Shown here piece by piece: positions 23,119-31,180 of a stretch of DNA of 37,331 nt. This DNA comes from Thermoplasmata archaeon (GTDB lineage Archaea; Thermoplasmatota; Thermoplasmata; Lutacidiplasmatales; SKW197). The notes under the pieces are model-generated. The model was not told the DNA's origin. It saw only the letters and a program-made list of their open reading frames with translations, and made no database searches. Positions within the stretch are counted from its first letter, which is position 1; every line of letters starts with the position of its first letter. The DNA lies in NCBI GenBank assembly GCA_038874435.1, contig JAVZCK010000006.1, forward strand, positions 1 through 37,331. The letters run 5' to 3'. A program made the translations under genes and the position numbers.

Positions 23119-26100
23119 ATGAAAGAAATAATTGAAAAACTAGATAATGGGCTGCAGGTTTCCTGCCAGATTCCAAAGGGCTTAGCTGTTGCTTTTTACA
23201 TTTCTCTGATCAAAGAAGCACTTGCCTCTGGTAAATTTGTTATCTGCGTGCTTTCTGAGATAGAGCCAAAAACCCTTATTGAAAAATTAAGGGAACGAGG
23301 CATTGATGAGAAAAATCTGAAACAGATTAGATGCATCGACTGGTATTCCTGGCAAACTGAAACAGTAATTAGTGTTGAAAGCATTGAACAGGGCTTTAGA
23401 TGTGCTCGTGATACAATAAATCTCCAAATCGCACTCAACAAAGTGCTGAAAAGCAAGAAAGAAAGGGAGAAGATAGCAATTATTGAAATGGTAGATAGGT
23501 GTTGGGAGCTCTTTGGAGAACTGGAGACAATAGAAACGCTTATAAAATTCCAAAACAAGCTCAGGAAGCAAGGGATTCTCTCATTCTACACAATTACTAA
23601 GACAAAATCCACGGAAATTCTATCTAGATTTTCAGCAGCTGTTAAAATCTCTGAACGCAGTGGAAAAGTAAAATGTGAACTGCAGAAACAGGAAGAAAAA
23701 ATTGAAATTAGATATAGATTGAAAGATGGGGTATTCGAACCCTACTCTGAAGAAAATGGATTGGAGAGGAGTGTAGAAATAGAGGTCTGCCCTGAATGTG
23801 GGGCGTATCTGCAACCAGACGAAGAAAAATGTGCAGTGTGCGGTGCAGTGATTACTCCAATGAAAGAGGAAGATGGAGAAAAAGAGAGACATAAATTCCA
23901 TTTTGTGCTCTGCACAAACTGTGGAGCGTTTGTAAATGAAGACGCTGTGCGATGCTCAGTTTGTGGTGCCGAGCTGCTCGCTGGAGAAGAGGAAGAAGGG
24001 GCTGTAACAGAAATTCAAAGCAAGGATGAGAAAGAAGGCATATTCATCTGCAGCAACTGCGGTGCCTTTGTTAGTGCGAAGGCAAAAAAATGTGAGATCT
24101 GTGGAGCTAGCTTAGAAGCTGAAGAAACTGAAGAAGCTCTGGTCCAAGTAAATATTCCCGCTGAACCAGGGATCGATGAGAAATCTGTCTATGTTTGCAT
24201 GCAATGTGGTGCATTTGTAGATGCAGAGAGGAAAAATTGTCCAATCTGCGGTGCTGAAATCGCAATTTCAGAAAAGGTTCCACAAAAAGCCCTTGAAAGA
24301 GTCCTTGAAACCTCACTTACACTTCCGAGCATCTGTCCCAGATGTGGAGCATTCGTGAGAGCTGGTGAGAATTGCAGTATTTGCGGAGACATAGGTAAAC
24401 AGATGGTTCATGCAAAAGTCAATGGCTTGATAAATGGTGTTCGAGAGAAAAAGATTGTGGGAAAGGAGGGATTGATAAATGGATTTGTGAACGGGAGAGT
24501 AAACGGAAAGATACCTGCGAAGGTGTCCGTAAAAAGAGGGAGAAGAAAGGAGAAACAAAAACTTTGGAGAAAAGTTGCCGGGTTTCTTGCGGTTTTTATA
24601 GTTGTAGCTGCTGGATTGCTCAGCATTCTTTTGTTTGTCCAGTATCCCGGCATAACTGTAGATGGCAAATTTGAGGATTGGGAAGGCACGACAATCTATG
24701 AAAACCCTGTCTATAGCTTACAGAATCCAAGTGTGGAGATTGGTAAATACGGAGTCCATCTCTACAGAAACTATCTCTCCTTCTATGTGGAGGTGAGAGA
24801 TGCTGCGATGCTGGGCAAAGCCTTCAACGAAACTGATGCCTTCTTCATGTTTGTGGATGCAGATGAGAGCGCAAGCACGGGCTATGCAATTTCTGGCATA
24901 GGGGCTGACTACATGGCTGTGTTTTCTGGCTGGGATTGTGCAGTAAAAAGTGCCTCTGCCTATCAATGGAACTCGAGCAGGAATCAGACAGATTTTAACG
25001 GATTTGAAAGCAAATACAGTGGCAAAGGAGCGGTTGATGGACAACGATTTGAGGGACAGTTCACGCTCACGCAGCCAGCTTCAATACCAAGGATTGTGTT
25101 TTACGCACAGGATAACTACGGGAACAGAAGCAGGGGCCAGGCCGTGGTTTCCACACATCCAGGCGCAATTGTTATCACACAAAGCAATCCACAGCATGGC
25201 ATTGTTAATCATAGCCAGAATGTAGAATTGCTCCACCTTAGTGTTGAGACAAAGGCAAAGGAGAACTGGATCAGGCAAATCAATGTGAGCATTGCAGGGA
25301 ATGCCAGTGCAACTGATTTTGATGGAATTGAGTTAAGGGCTGGAAATAATGTAGTTGCTGGGAATTACACAGACGGGATGTTCCGTTTTAATGTTTCAAT
25401 GCCGCTTGAGAAAAACAGTGAGATGGAAATTGGTATTTATGCGAGGTTGAATTCAAGTGCGATTGGGAAATCTGTGGGATTGAGAATTCCAAGCCGGAGC
25501 GATGTTTTTGTGGAAAATGGTACAGCAACGCTTTATTCCAGTTTTATTGGCAACACTTATGTGGAGACAGTGCCACAAGAAATTGTGATTGATGGCGCAT
25601 TTGCTGACTGGCAAAATGTGATGCTTAATACAGATACTGAAAATGACACTTTCCCGCCTGGCAGATTTGTCTGGCCCAGTGTGGACATTGCAAAGTATGG
25701 AATGGTGGACATGGAAAATGTGTCCTTCTATCTCTCAACCTATGGCGTTGTGCTTGCTGGTGAGGAACTGCCAATGATTGTGGAAAGACCGAGCGAGGTT
25801 GTGACGCCACCGCCACCAGAAGTCCCTGTGCTTGAAGGCATGGACGCTTTATTCGTGTTCATAGACATAGATGGCAATCGCTTAACCGGGTTTAGAGTTT
25901 ACAGGGGAGAGATGGGTGCCGAATACATGATAATGGTTACTGGGAAGAACAACACAATTTACACGAGCGAGGTTTATCACTACGAGACATACATTGTTGA
26001 ACAGAACTGGACCTACTGGACCTACATGGGAAATGTTAGTGCTGCAATTGGTAGCCATGAGATGGAATGTGCATTGCCAAAAACAATTTTGCAGGATGTT

Positions 26101-27459
26101 GGAAACAGGAGCGTAATTAGATTTGCGACAAAGAACTGGTTTGAGGCAGGGGACTGGAGCGACAGTGAAATCCTAACTAACTTTATGCGGGAAATTGATG
26201 CAAGAGTTGGAGAAGCAACAAGTGTGGTGATAAACGAAGTTTATCTTGTGAATTTAGTTGGTTGGATAGAAGTTGCAAATCCGCTCAGTGTGGCTGTCGA
26301 TATCAGCGGATGGACCTTACAGGCGAGAGTGTGGGGATTGGGAAGGTGGTGGTGGATCCCAGTTTACTCTTTTCCCTCAAATACAATTCTTCAACCGTTT
26401 ACATATGGTTATGATTATGAATATCTTCGAGCCGTAAATGTAGACCTTTCACCCTTTGAAAGCGTAGAACGAATTCGGTTGAGAGCAAATCAAGCAACAA
26501 TAGATGAAATTAGACCTTTGCCCACTTCAGGCCAGAATGACCAGATTGCAAGATTCAAACATGAAGATAACGGAATTCCCATAGATACAAATGCAGATAC
26601 TGATTGGTATTCAACAACCCTTCCCACCCAAACCGAACCCAATGATAGAAAAGCACCAAACATTGTTGTTGGTAAATTTACAAATGTAGAGGAGACACAG
26701 CCGGGTGGATTGATAACCTACACAATCTACTACAACAACACAGGTGATGGAAACGCAAAGGAGGTCTGGATAAATGATACATTACCAGATGGTGTCGCCT
26801 TTGTCTCCTCAAGCATTCCATACACCTCAACAGACGGCAGAACCTACAGATGGTATTTTGGCACTGTAGTGTATGATAGCCAGAATGCACTGACAATCAC
26901 TGTGCAGGTGAATGCTACTGTTGGTGATGGTGTTACCCTCACGAATGTAGTCGACCTGACTTACAAGGACCAGCTGCGGAGAAGCATGCCCTCGAGCCAG
27001 GCAAGTGCACAGGTGCTCTGCAGAAGACCAAATATTGTTGTTGAAAAGGTTGTTGACAAAACGGTTGCAAGTTATGGCGAGATTCTCACATACACAATTT
27101 ACTACAACAACACAGGCGCGGGCATAGCAGGGCATGTCTGGATTAACGACACATTACCAGATGGTGTGGATTTTGTTTCTGCTTCTGACGGTGGCGTGTT
27201 AGATGGAAATGTGGTGCGATGGCACTTTACGAATGTCGCTCCTGGGAGCCACTATGTGACTTTGCAGGTAAGTGTGAATGTTACGCAAGGCACACTCACG
27301 AACTGGGCATTCCTGAACTACACATCGCTCTATGGTGTAAAGTTCCAAGAAAGCAGTGACAGTGCAAACACTACGGTTGTGCCTGAAATCAAATTTTTTG
27401 GTTTTATTTTTGTTTTTCCACTTATTGTCCTTGTCCGCAAAAAACAAAGGTTCTGCTAG
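23119..27459 (+). CDS. Giant membrane-spanning protein: pseudo-KaiC, five zinc ribbons, TM, multi-domain ectodomain
   Basis: A 1446-residue protein. Residues 1-200: KaiC-like fold in which the P-loop is replaced by QIPKGLAVAF, so probably no ATPase. 223-425: five CxxC...CxxC zinc ribbons 40-50 residues apart, each like C-x-x-CGAFV...C-x-(I/V)-CGA. 434-470: NGLINGV...GLINGFVNGRVNG repeats. 485-509: TM helix preceded by RGRRKEKQK, so the N-terminus is cytoplasmic. 512-: two modules opening VDGKFEDWEG and IDGAFADWQN, like DOMON/CBM9-type domains; 1036-1140: lamin-tail-like domain (VINEVYLVN...ISGWTLQAR); 1180-1415: two DUF11 repeats (LTYTIYYNNTG...INDTLPDGV); 1427-1446: hydrophobic anchor then RKKQR. 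It follows the KaiC gene by 2 nt. A function coupling the cell surface to a cytoplasmic ATPase is inferred. Confidence 0.85.
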   Translation: MKEIIEKLDNGLQVSCQIPKGLAVAFYISLIKEALASGKFVICVLSEIEPKTLIEKLRERGIDEKNLKQIRCIDWYSWQTETVISVESIEQGFRCARDTINLQIALNKVLKSKKEREKIAIIEMVDRCWELFGELETIETLIKFQNKLRKQGILSFYTITKTKSTEILSRFSAAVKISERSGKVKCELQKQEEKIEIRYRLKDGVFEPYSEENGLERSVEIEVCPECGAYLQPDEEKCAVCGAVITPMKEEDGEKERHKFHFVLCTNCGAFVNEDAVRCSVCGAELLAGEEEEGAVTEIQSKDEKEGIFICSNCGAFVSAKAKKCEICGASLEAEETEEALVQVNIPAEPGIDEKSVYVCMQCGAFVDAERKNCPICGAEIAISEKVPQKALERVLETSLTLPSICPRCGAFVRAGENCSICGDIGKQMVHAKVNGLINGVREKKIVGKEGLINGFVNGRVNGKIPAKVSVKRGRRKEKQKLWRKVAGFLAVFIVVAAGLLSILLFVQYPGITVDGKFEDWEGTTIYENPVYSLQNPSVEIGKYGVHLYRNYLSFYVEVRDAAMLGKAFNETDAFFMFVDADESASTGYAISGIGADYMAVFSGWDCAVKSASAYQWNSSRNQTDFNGFESKYSGKGAVDGQRFEGQFTLTQPASIPRIVFYAQDNYGNRSRGQAVVSTHPGAIVITQSNPQHGIVNHSQNVELLHLSVETKAKENWIRQINVSIAGNASATDFDGIELRAGNNVVAGNYTDGMFRFNVSMPLEKNSEMEIGIYARLNSSAIGKSVGLRIPSRSDVFVENGTATLYSSFIGNTYVETVPQEIVIDGAFADWQNVMLNTDTENDTFPPGRFVWPSVDIAKYGMVDMENVSFYLSTYGVVLAGEELPMIVERPSEVVTPPPPEVPVLEGMDALFVFIDIDGNRLTGFRVYRGEMGAEYMIMVTGKNNTIYTSEVYHYETYIVEQNWTYWTYMGNVSAAIGSHEMECALPKTILQDVGNRSVIRFATKNWFEAGDWSDSEILTNFMREIDARVGEATSVVINEVYLVNLVGWIEVANPLSVAVDISGWTLQARVWGLGRWWWIPVYSFPSNTILQPFTYGYDYEYLRAVNVDLSPFESVERIRLRANQATIDEIRPLPTSGQNDQIARFKHEDNGIPIDTNADTDWYSTTLPTQTEPNDRKAPNIVVGKFTNVEETQPGGLITYTIYYNNTGDGNAKEVWINDTLPDGVAFVSSSIPYTSTDGRTYRWYFGTVVYDSQNALTITVQVNATVGDGVTLTNVVDLTYKDQLRRSMPSSQASAQVLCRRPNIVVEKVVDKTVASYGEILTYTIYYNNTGAGIAGHVWINDTLPDGVDFVSASDGGVLDGNVVRWHFTNVAPGSHYVTLQVSVNVTQGTLTNWAFLNYTSLYGVKFQESSDSANTTVVPEIKFFGFIFVFPLIVLVRKKQRFC

Positions 27460-27761
27460 GCCCCTGGGATTGGGGTCTGGTACATTGCCTGAACTGCCCG
27501 CATGCTTTCTCGGCTCCGCTACCTTGCAAGCGTGAAGATTCCACGGTGAGGCTGCTCCCGTCAGGGCCTGACCCGTTCTCCATGGACACACACAGGTTAG
27601 CATCCCTCCAGATGCGCTCCTGTGTTCTCTCACCCAGCAAGACAGAACCTCATTGTCCACACACGGATTCAGGCAAGACCAGGGCCTCGCTCCCAGGTGT
27701 CGCCCCTGCGTAAAGGCGATTTCAGGTGTAGGGGACGCCTAACCCCCCGGCCAAGCCTAGC
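27455..27761 (-). ncRNA. ffs: Signal recognition particle RNA (7S RNA)
   Basis: Read on the minus strand, the 5' end GCTAGGC pairs with the 3' end GCCTAGC, 307 nt apart, the normal archaeal SRP RNA length. The 5' part has the Alu-domain consensus GGCCGGGGGGTTAGGCGTCCCC. Helix 6 is GCATCT-GGAG-GGATGC with a GNAR loop for SRP19. Helix 8 lies between CCATGG and CCGTGG and contains GTCAGGCCC-TGAC-GGGAGCAGCC, the SRP54-binding element. The loop is UGAC rather than GNRA. TTAAATAC centred 26 nt upstream is the TATA box and a six-U tract lies just downstream. The region is far more GC-rich than its surroundings. It partners FtsY, encoded 5 kb away. Confidence 0.93.
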
Positions 27762-27782
27762 AATAACACTAATTATATTGGT

Positions 27783-27791
27783 GTATTTAAT
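27783..27791 (-). promoter_or_regulatory. TATA box of the SRP RNA gene
   Basis: Minus-strand AATTAAATACAC is centred about 26 nt upstream of the predicted RNA 5' end. Confidence 0.55.
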
Positions 27792-27823
27792 TCCTGCGGA
27801 AAGCTCTTTGGAAAACCAAATAC

Positions 27824-28426
27824 TCACACCAATTTGCCTTGTTTTGTCTTTCGCTCCAGTGAAAGCAACTTCACTCCATAATCCTCAAGCACAAGAATTG
27901 AGAGGATTTCCAGCATCTCCTGCTCGTGATTTTTTGTAGGAAGAAAAGCCCTGTCTGCCTCAACATTGTATTTCATTCGTTTCATTCTCTGGACAATCTC
28001 TTTTCTTTCATCGTTTGATAATGTTACAGCCTTTAATGCGCTGAAATCAGTGAAGTTGACAAACAGGAGTTCATCTTCAAGAACTGGTCTCTTGAAAATT
28101 TTGTGGAGAATGTAAACATATATCTCAACTGCTCTCTCTCCAGCATACCCTCTCTGCTCTATTATTCTCCTCAGTGTAGTGTAAATGTCGCGTCTGTAGG
28201 TAGGAGAAAGGGTGTAAACCTTTGCAGGTGGAACTCTCTTCTCTGAAAGCAAGCCCATGTCTGCAAGTGCCTGGAGATAGCCAGTAACCATAAGGCGGTG
28301 CGGTGAGCCAGCATCCTGTCTCTGCGAAAGCTCCCTGTGAATCTGGTTGATTGACTTTTCTGCATTATCTCTTAAGATTTCAAGAATTATGTCCTTCAGC
28401 TTTGCCTCTGTCTCAAAAAGCTCCAT
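27824..28426 (-). CDS. Winged-helix-type DNA-binding protein, probable regulator
   Basis: A 200-residue protein. Residues 5-75 look like a winged helix: LKDIILEILRDNAEKSINQIHRELSQR, then HRLMVTGYLQALADMGLLSEKRVPPAKVYTL, which is helix, recognition helix and wing. Residues 80-200 are mostly helical with no named domain. The family is not recognised. ATG 28426 is chosen because a TATA box lies 26 nt upstream; the longer frame to 28468 would run through that TATA box. Three copies of an ATTGGTAACA element surround its promoter and lie between it and the divergent nrdD gene, so it may control both. The SRP RNA gene follows on the same strand with its own promoter. Confidence 0.7.
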   Translation of the reverse strand: MELFETEAKLKDIILEILRDNAEKSINQIHRELSQRQDAGSPHRLMVTGYLQALADMGLLSEKRVPPAKVYTLSPTYRRDIYTTLRRIIEQRGYAGERAVEIYVYILHKIFKRPVLEDELLFVNFTDFSALKAVTLSNDERKEIVQRMKRMKYNVEADRAFLPTKNHEQEMLEILSILVLEDYGVKLLSLERKTKQGKLV

Positions 28427-28427
28427 G

Positions 28428-28483
28428 ATTGGTAACAGAATTGGTAACATATAAACTTTTTTCATCAACTCCTTGTTACCAAT
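28428..28483. promoter_or_regulatory. Operator-like ATTGGTAACA repeats around a TATA box
   Basis: ATTGGTAACA occurs at 28428-28437 and 28440-28449 (12 bp apart) and as its exact inverse TGTTACCAAT at 28474-28483. The second copy abuts the TATA box of the winged-helix gene (28448-28455, minus-strand TTTATATG) and the first covers its transcription start. The inverted copy faces the divergent nrdD promoter. This is the arrangement of an archaeal repressor site. Confidence 0.65.
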
Positions 28484-28566
28484 TCGGGTGAATGACCAAG
28501 TTAAAAAAAATTTATTAGGGGATTGAAAAATCCGAGGGCAGGAACTTGTTAGAAGAGGTGAAAATT

Positions 28567-30636
28567 ATGGATAAGGTAAGTGAAAGCACAGAACTCTCTC
28601 TCTTCGTTAGAACCTCAGATGAAGAAATAAAAGAATGGAACAGAGAAAAAATCTATGAGGCACTGATGCGAGAGACGACAATAAGCCCTGACGCAGCTAT
28701 GATTGTTGCGAAAGAAGTGGACAAAATGATAAAAAACATTGGAGTAGAGGTGATTACTGCTCCGCTCATCAGAGAAATCACAAATGTAAAATTGATAGAA
28801 TATGGGCTGGAAAAAGTAAGGAGACAGCACACAAGGTTAGGCGTGCCAATCTATGATGTAAAAATGATTCTTATGAATCCAAACAAGGAAAATGCAAATG
28901 TGCCCCATGGACCAGAAGCAACAAACCTCACGCTTGCAGAACAGATTAAAAAGGAGTATGCCTTACTTGAAGTTTTCAGCCAGGATGTTGCAGATGCCCA
29001 CATGAGGGGAGACATCCATCTCCATGACCTTGGATTTGTTGATAGACCTTACTGCAGTGGCCAGAACATTGAGTATGTTAAAAAATTCGGGCTTAATTTA
29101 CCAAATGCAATTTCAATTGCAAAGCCAGCAAAACACCCTGAAGTCCTCATTGCCCAGATTGTCAAATTTTCCGCTGCGTTGCAGGGCCATTTTGCTGGAG
29201 CCATTGGATGGGATGCATTCAACATCTTCTTTGCCCCTTACCTCGTTGGTGTAAGCGAGGAGCGAATGAAACAACTTGCCCAAATGCTTGTCTTTGAATT
29301 TGCTCAACAGGCTGTGGCAAGAGGCGGCCAATCCATATTCAGTGATTTAAACCTGTATTGGGAGGTGCCAAAACACTTTGAGGATGTACCTGCAATCGGA
29401 CCTGAGGGAAAACCAACAGGCAACACCTATTCAGATTACATTGAGGAATCCCACAAGTTCTTGAGGGCTTTGTTCAGTGTGTATCTCGAAGGCGATGCAA
29501 TGGGTCGCCCATTCTTCTTCCCGAAACCAAATGTGCACATCACTGAAAAACTGTTTGAAACAGAAGGACATGAGGAATTCCTGGAATTAATTTCAAGAAC
29601 TGCAGTTGAAAAAGGCAACACCTACTTTGTGTTTGACAGAGGAGGCACTGCAAAAATCAGCGAGTGCTGTCGGCTTGCTTTCAAGCTTGAAAAAAACGAT
29701 TTTGATGATGCAAAGACGCCATGGAAAATGCGATATTCTGCAATGCAAAATGTCACACTGAACTTGCCCAGAATTGCCTATAATGCAAATCGCGACGATA
29801 CAAAACTGTATGAGATTTTGACTCAAAGAATGGAAATTGCTGTGAAGGCCCACATGCAGAAACGCGATTTCATAACCCAGATTTTGAAAATGGGCAAACA
29901 TGGACCCCTTGCACTGCTTGCAATGGAACTTGATGGGGAGCCGTACTACAGGTTGTATCGAGCTACCTTCCTAGTAGGCCTTCTCGGACTCAACGAAATG
30001 GTACAGTATCACACTGGCTATCAGCTGCATGAGAACGCTGAGGCGCTGAAACTCGGACTGAAAATCGTAAATCACATGAAGAAAGAGGCAGAGAGAATCG
30101 GACAGGAAAACGGAATAAGGGTTGTACTGGAGCAAACACCAGCGGAAAGCACTGCCTACAGATTTGCAAAACTTGACATGAAATACTATCCACTCCAGAC
30201 ACCAACAGTGATAAAGGGCGACAGAAAACGAGGTGAGATTTATTACACCAATTCTACCTACCTGAATGTTTCAGTGCCTCTGAGCCCGATAGAGCGTGTC
30301 AAGAAAGAGGGCATGTTCCATCCACCAATCGAGGCAGGTGCACTAACACACATCTGGCTCGGTGAGAGTAAGCCAGACATCCAAAGCCTCTCTAACTTTG
30401 TCACAAAGGTTTTCCACAACACCCAGAATGCCCAGATTGCCTTCAGCCCAGAATTCACCTCCTGTCTTGCATGTGGCAAAACCCACAGGGGCCTGAGCGA
30501 AACCTGTCCATCTTGTGGAAGCACGAATGTGGAAGGAATCACAAGGGTTACAGGATTCTTCTCAAAGATAAGTGGCTGGAACAAGGGAAAAATTGGTGAG
30601 CTAAAGGAGAGATATAGAGTCAGCGCACTCAACTAA
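28567..30636 (+). CDS. nrdD: Anaerobic (class III) ribonucleoside-triphosphate reductase
   Basis: A 689-residue glycyl radical enzyme that reduces ribonucleotides to deoxyribonucleotides without oxygen. Residues 10-95 are an ATP-cone regulatory domain (EWNREKIYEALMRE and following). The ten-stranded barrel contains the HMRGDIHLHDLGF block, GRPFFFPKPNVHI and the SECCRLAF Cys region. At the C-terminus a zinc site CLACGKTH...CPSCG is followed by RVTGFFSKISGWN, where Gly663 is the radical site. ATG 28567 follows AGAGGTGAAAATT; the longer frame begins with TTG at 28546. An activase-like radical SAM gene is 3 kb downstream at the same strand. A winged-helix gene and operator-like repeats lie divergently upstream, suggesting transcriptional control. 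Confidence 0.95.
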   Translation: MDKVSESTELSLFVRTSDEEIKEWNREKIYEALMRETTISPDAAMIVAKEVDKMIKNIGVEVITAPLIREITNVKLIEYGLEKVRRQHTRLGVPIYDVKMILMNPNKENANVPHGPEATNLTLAEQIKKEYALLEVFSQDVADAHMRGDIHLHDLGFVDRPYCSGQNIEYVKKFGLNLPNAISIAKPAKHPEVLIAQIVKFSAALQGHFAGAIGWDAFNIFFAPYLVGVSEERMKQLAQMLVFEFAQQAVARGGQSIFSDLNLYWEVPKHFEDVPAIGPEGKPTGNTYSDYIEESHKFLRALFSVYLEGDAMGRPFFFPKPNVHITEKLFETEGHEEFLELISRTAVEKGNTYFVFDRGGTAKISECCRLAFKLEKNDFDDAKTPWKMRYSAMQNVTLNLPRIAYNANRDDTKLYEILTQRMEIAVKAHMQKRDFITQILKMGKHGPLALLAMELDGEPYYRLYRATFLVGLLGLNEMVQYHTGYQLHENAEALKLGLKIVNHMKKEAERIGQENGIRVVLEQTPAESTAYRFAKLDMKYYPLQTPTVIKGDRKRGEIYYTNSTYLNVSVPLSPIERVKKEGMFHPPIEAGALTHIWLGESKPDIQSLSNFVTKVFHNTQNAQIAFSPEFTSCLACGKTHRGLSETCPSCGSTNVEGITRVTGFFSKISGWNKGKIGELKERYRVSALN

Positions 30637-30728
30637 AACTTTACTGTTTAAACTTTTTTCAATTTAACAACCATATTAATCATTTTTAAATAAAAAATAA
30701 AAGAAAGTATGGGTGAGCATCGTGAGTT

Positions 30729-31106
30729 TTAATACCGATTCTGGCTATAGATTCGTTTAATCTCTTCAATGAGGTCTGGAAGTGTGGATTTAAGTTTCTC
30801 GTCGCAGGAGTTTGTAGCCAGACAGACAAAAAGCAAATCCCTGTTTATCTCCTTTGCAGATATTACTTTGGCACCGGCCTTCACTTTGATTTCTTCGAGA
30901 TTGCTAGCTATCTTCAATTCTGCTTTTGCGGTCTCTGCTGCCCCCATCATCGTGGCACTCATTATTGAAAACACATCTGGGTTTGCACAGGAGGGGAGGT
31001 AAGAAGCAAGGAGAGTACCATCTTTCTTAAGCACTGCAGCACCATCATACCCACATTTTGACTGCATAGCTGCCAGCAACTCATAGAGTTCTCCCCGCAG
31101 GCTCAT
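30729..31106 (-). CDS. Roadblock/LC7-domain protein
   Basis: A 125-residue single-domain protein with the roadblock/LC7 fold pattern: N-terminal helix LRGELYELLAAMQSKCG, strand pair DGAAVLKKDGTLLASYLP, central helix FSIMSATMMGAAETAKAEL, then KVISAKEINRDLLFVCLATNS and a final helix. In prokaryotes these proteins (MglB-like) often regulate small Ras-like GTPases. No MglA-like GTPase is in the window, so the partner is unknown. It converges with nrdD. A TATA box (TATTTAAA on the plus strand, 31129-31136) 26 nt before the ATG implies leaderless transcription. Confidence 0.85.
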   Translation of the reverse strand: MSLRGELYELLAAMQSKCGYDGAAVLKKDGTLLASYLPSCANPDVFSIMSATMMGAAETAKAELKIASNLEEIKVKAGAKVISAKEINRDLLFVCLATNSCDEKLKSTLPDLIEEIKRIYSQNRY

Positions 31107-31128
31107 GTTTTCCTCTATTGCATACTAA

Positions 31129-31136
31129 TATTTAAA
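31129..31136 (-). promoter_or_regulatory. TATA box of the roadblock gene
   Basis: Minus-strand GATTTAAATATT is centred 26-27 nt upstream of the ATG. Confidence 0.55.
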
Positions 31137-31180
31137 TCTTCTTTTTTACTCGTTGTTTTTTTGTTAATTTTGTAAACAAA

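Noticed and set aside
27199-27939. Frames of 72-153 codons on both strands over 27422-27939 that look like proteins
   Set aside because: They cover the SRP RNA, which has terminal pairing, GNAR loop and helix 8 consensus. Their translations are Cys/Arg/Pro-rich without domain character and lack starts with ribosome sites.
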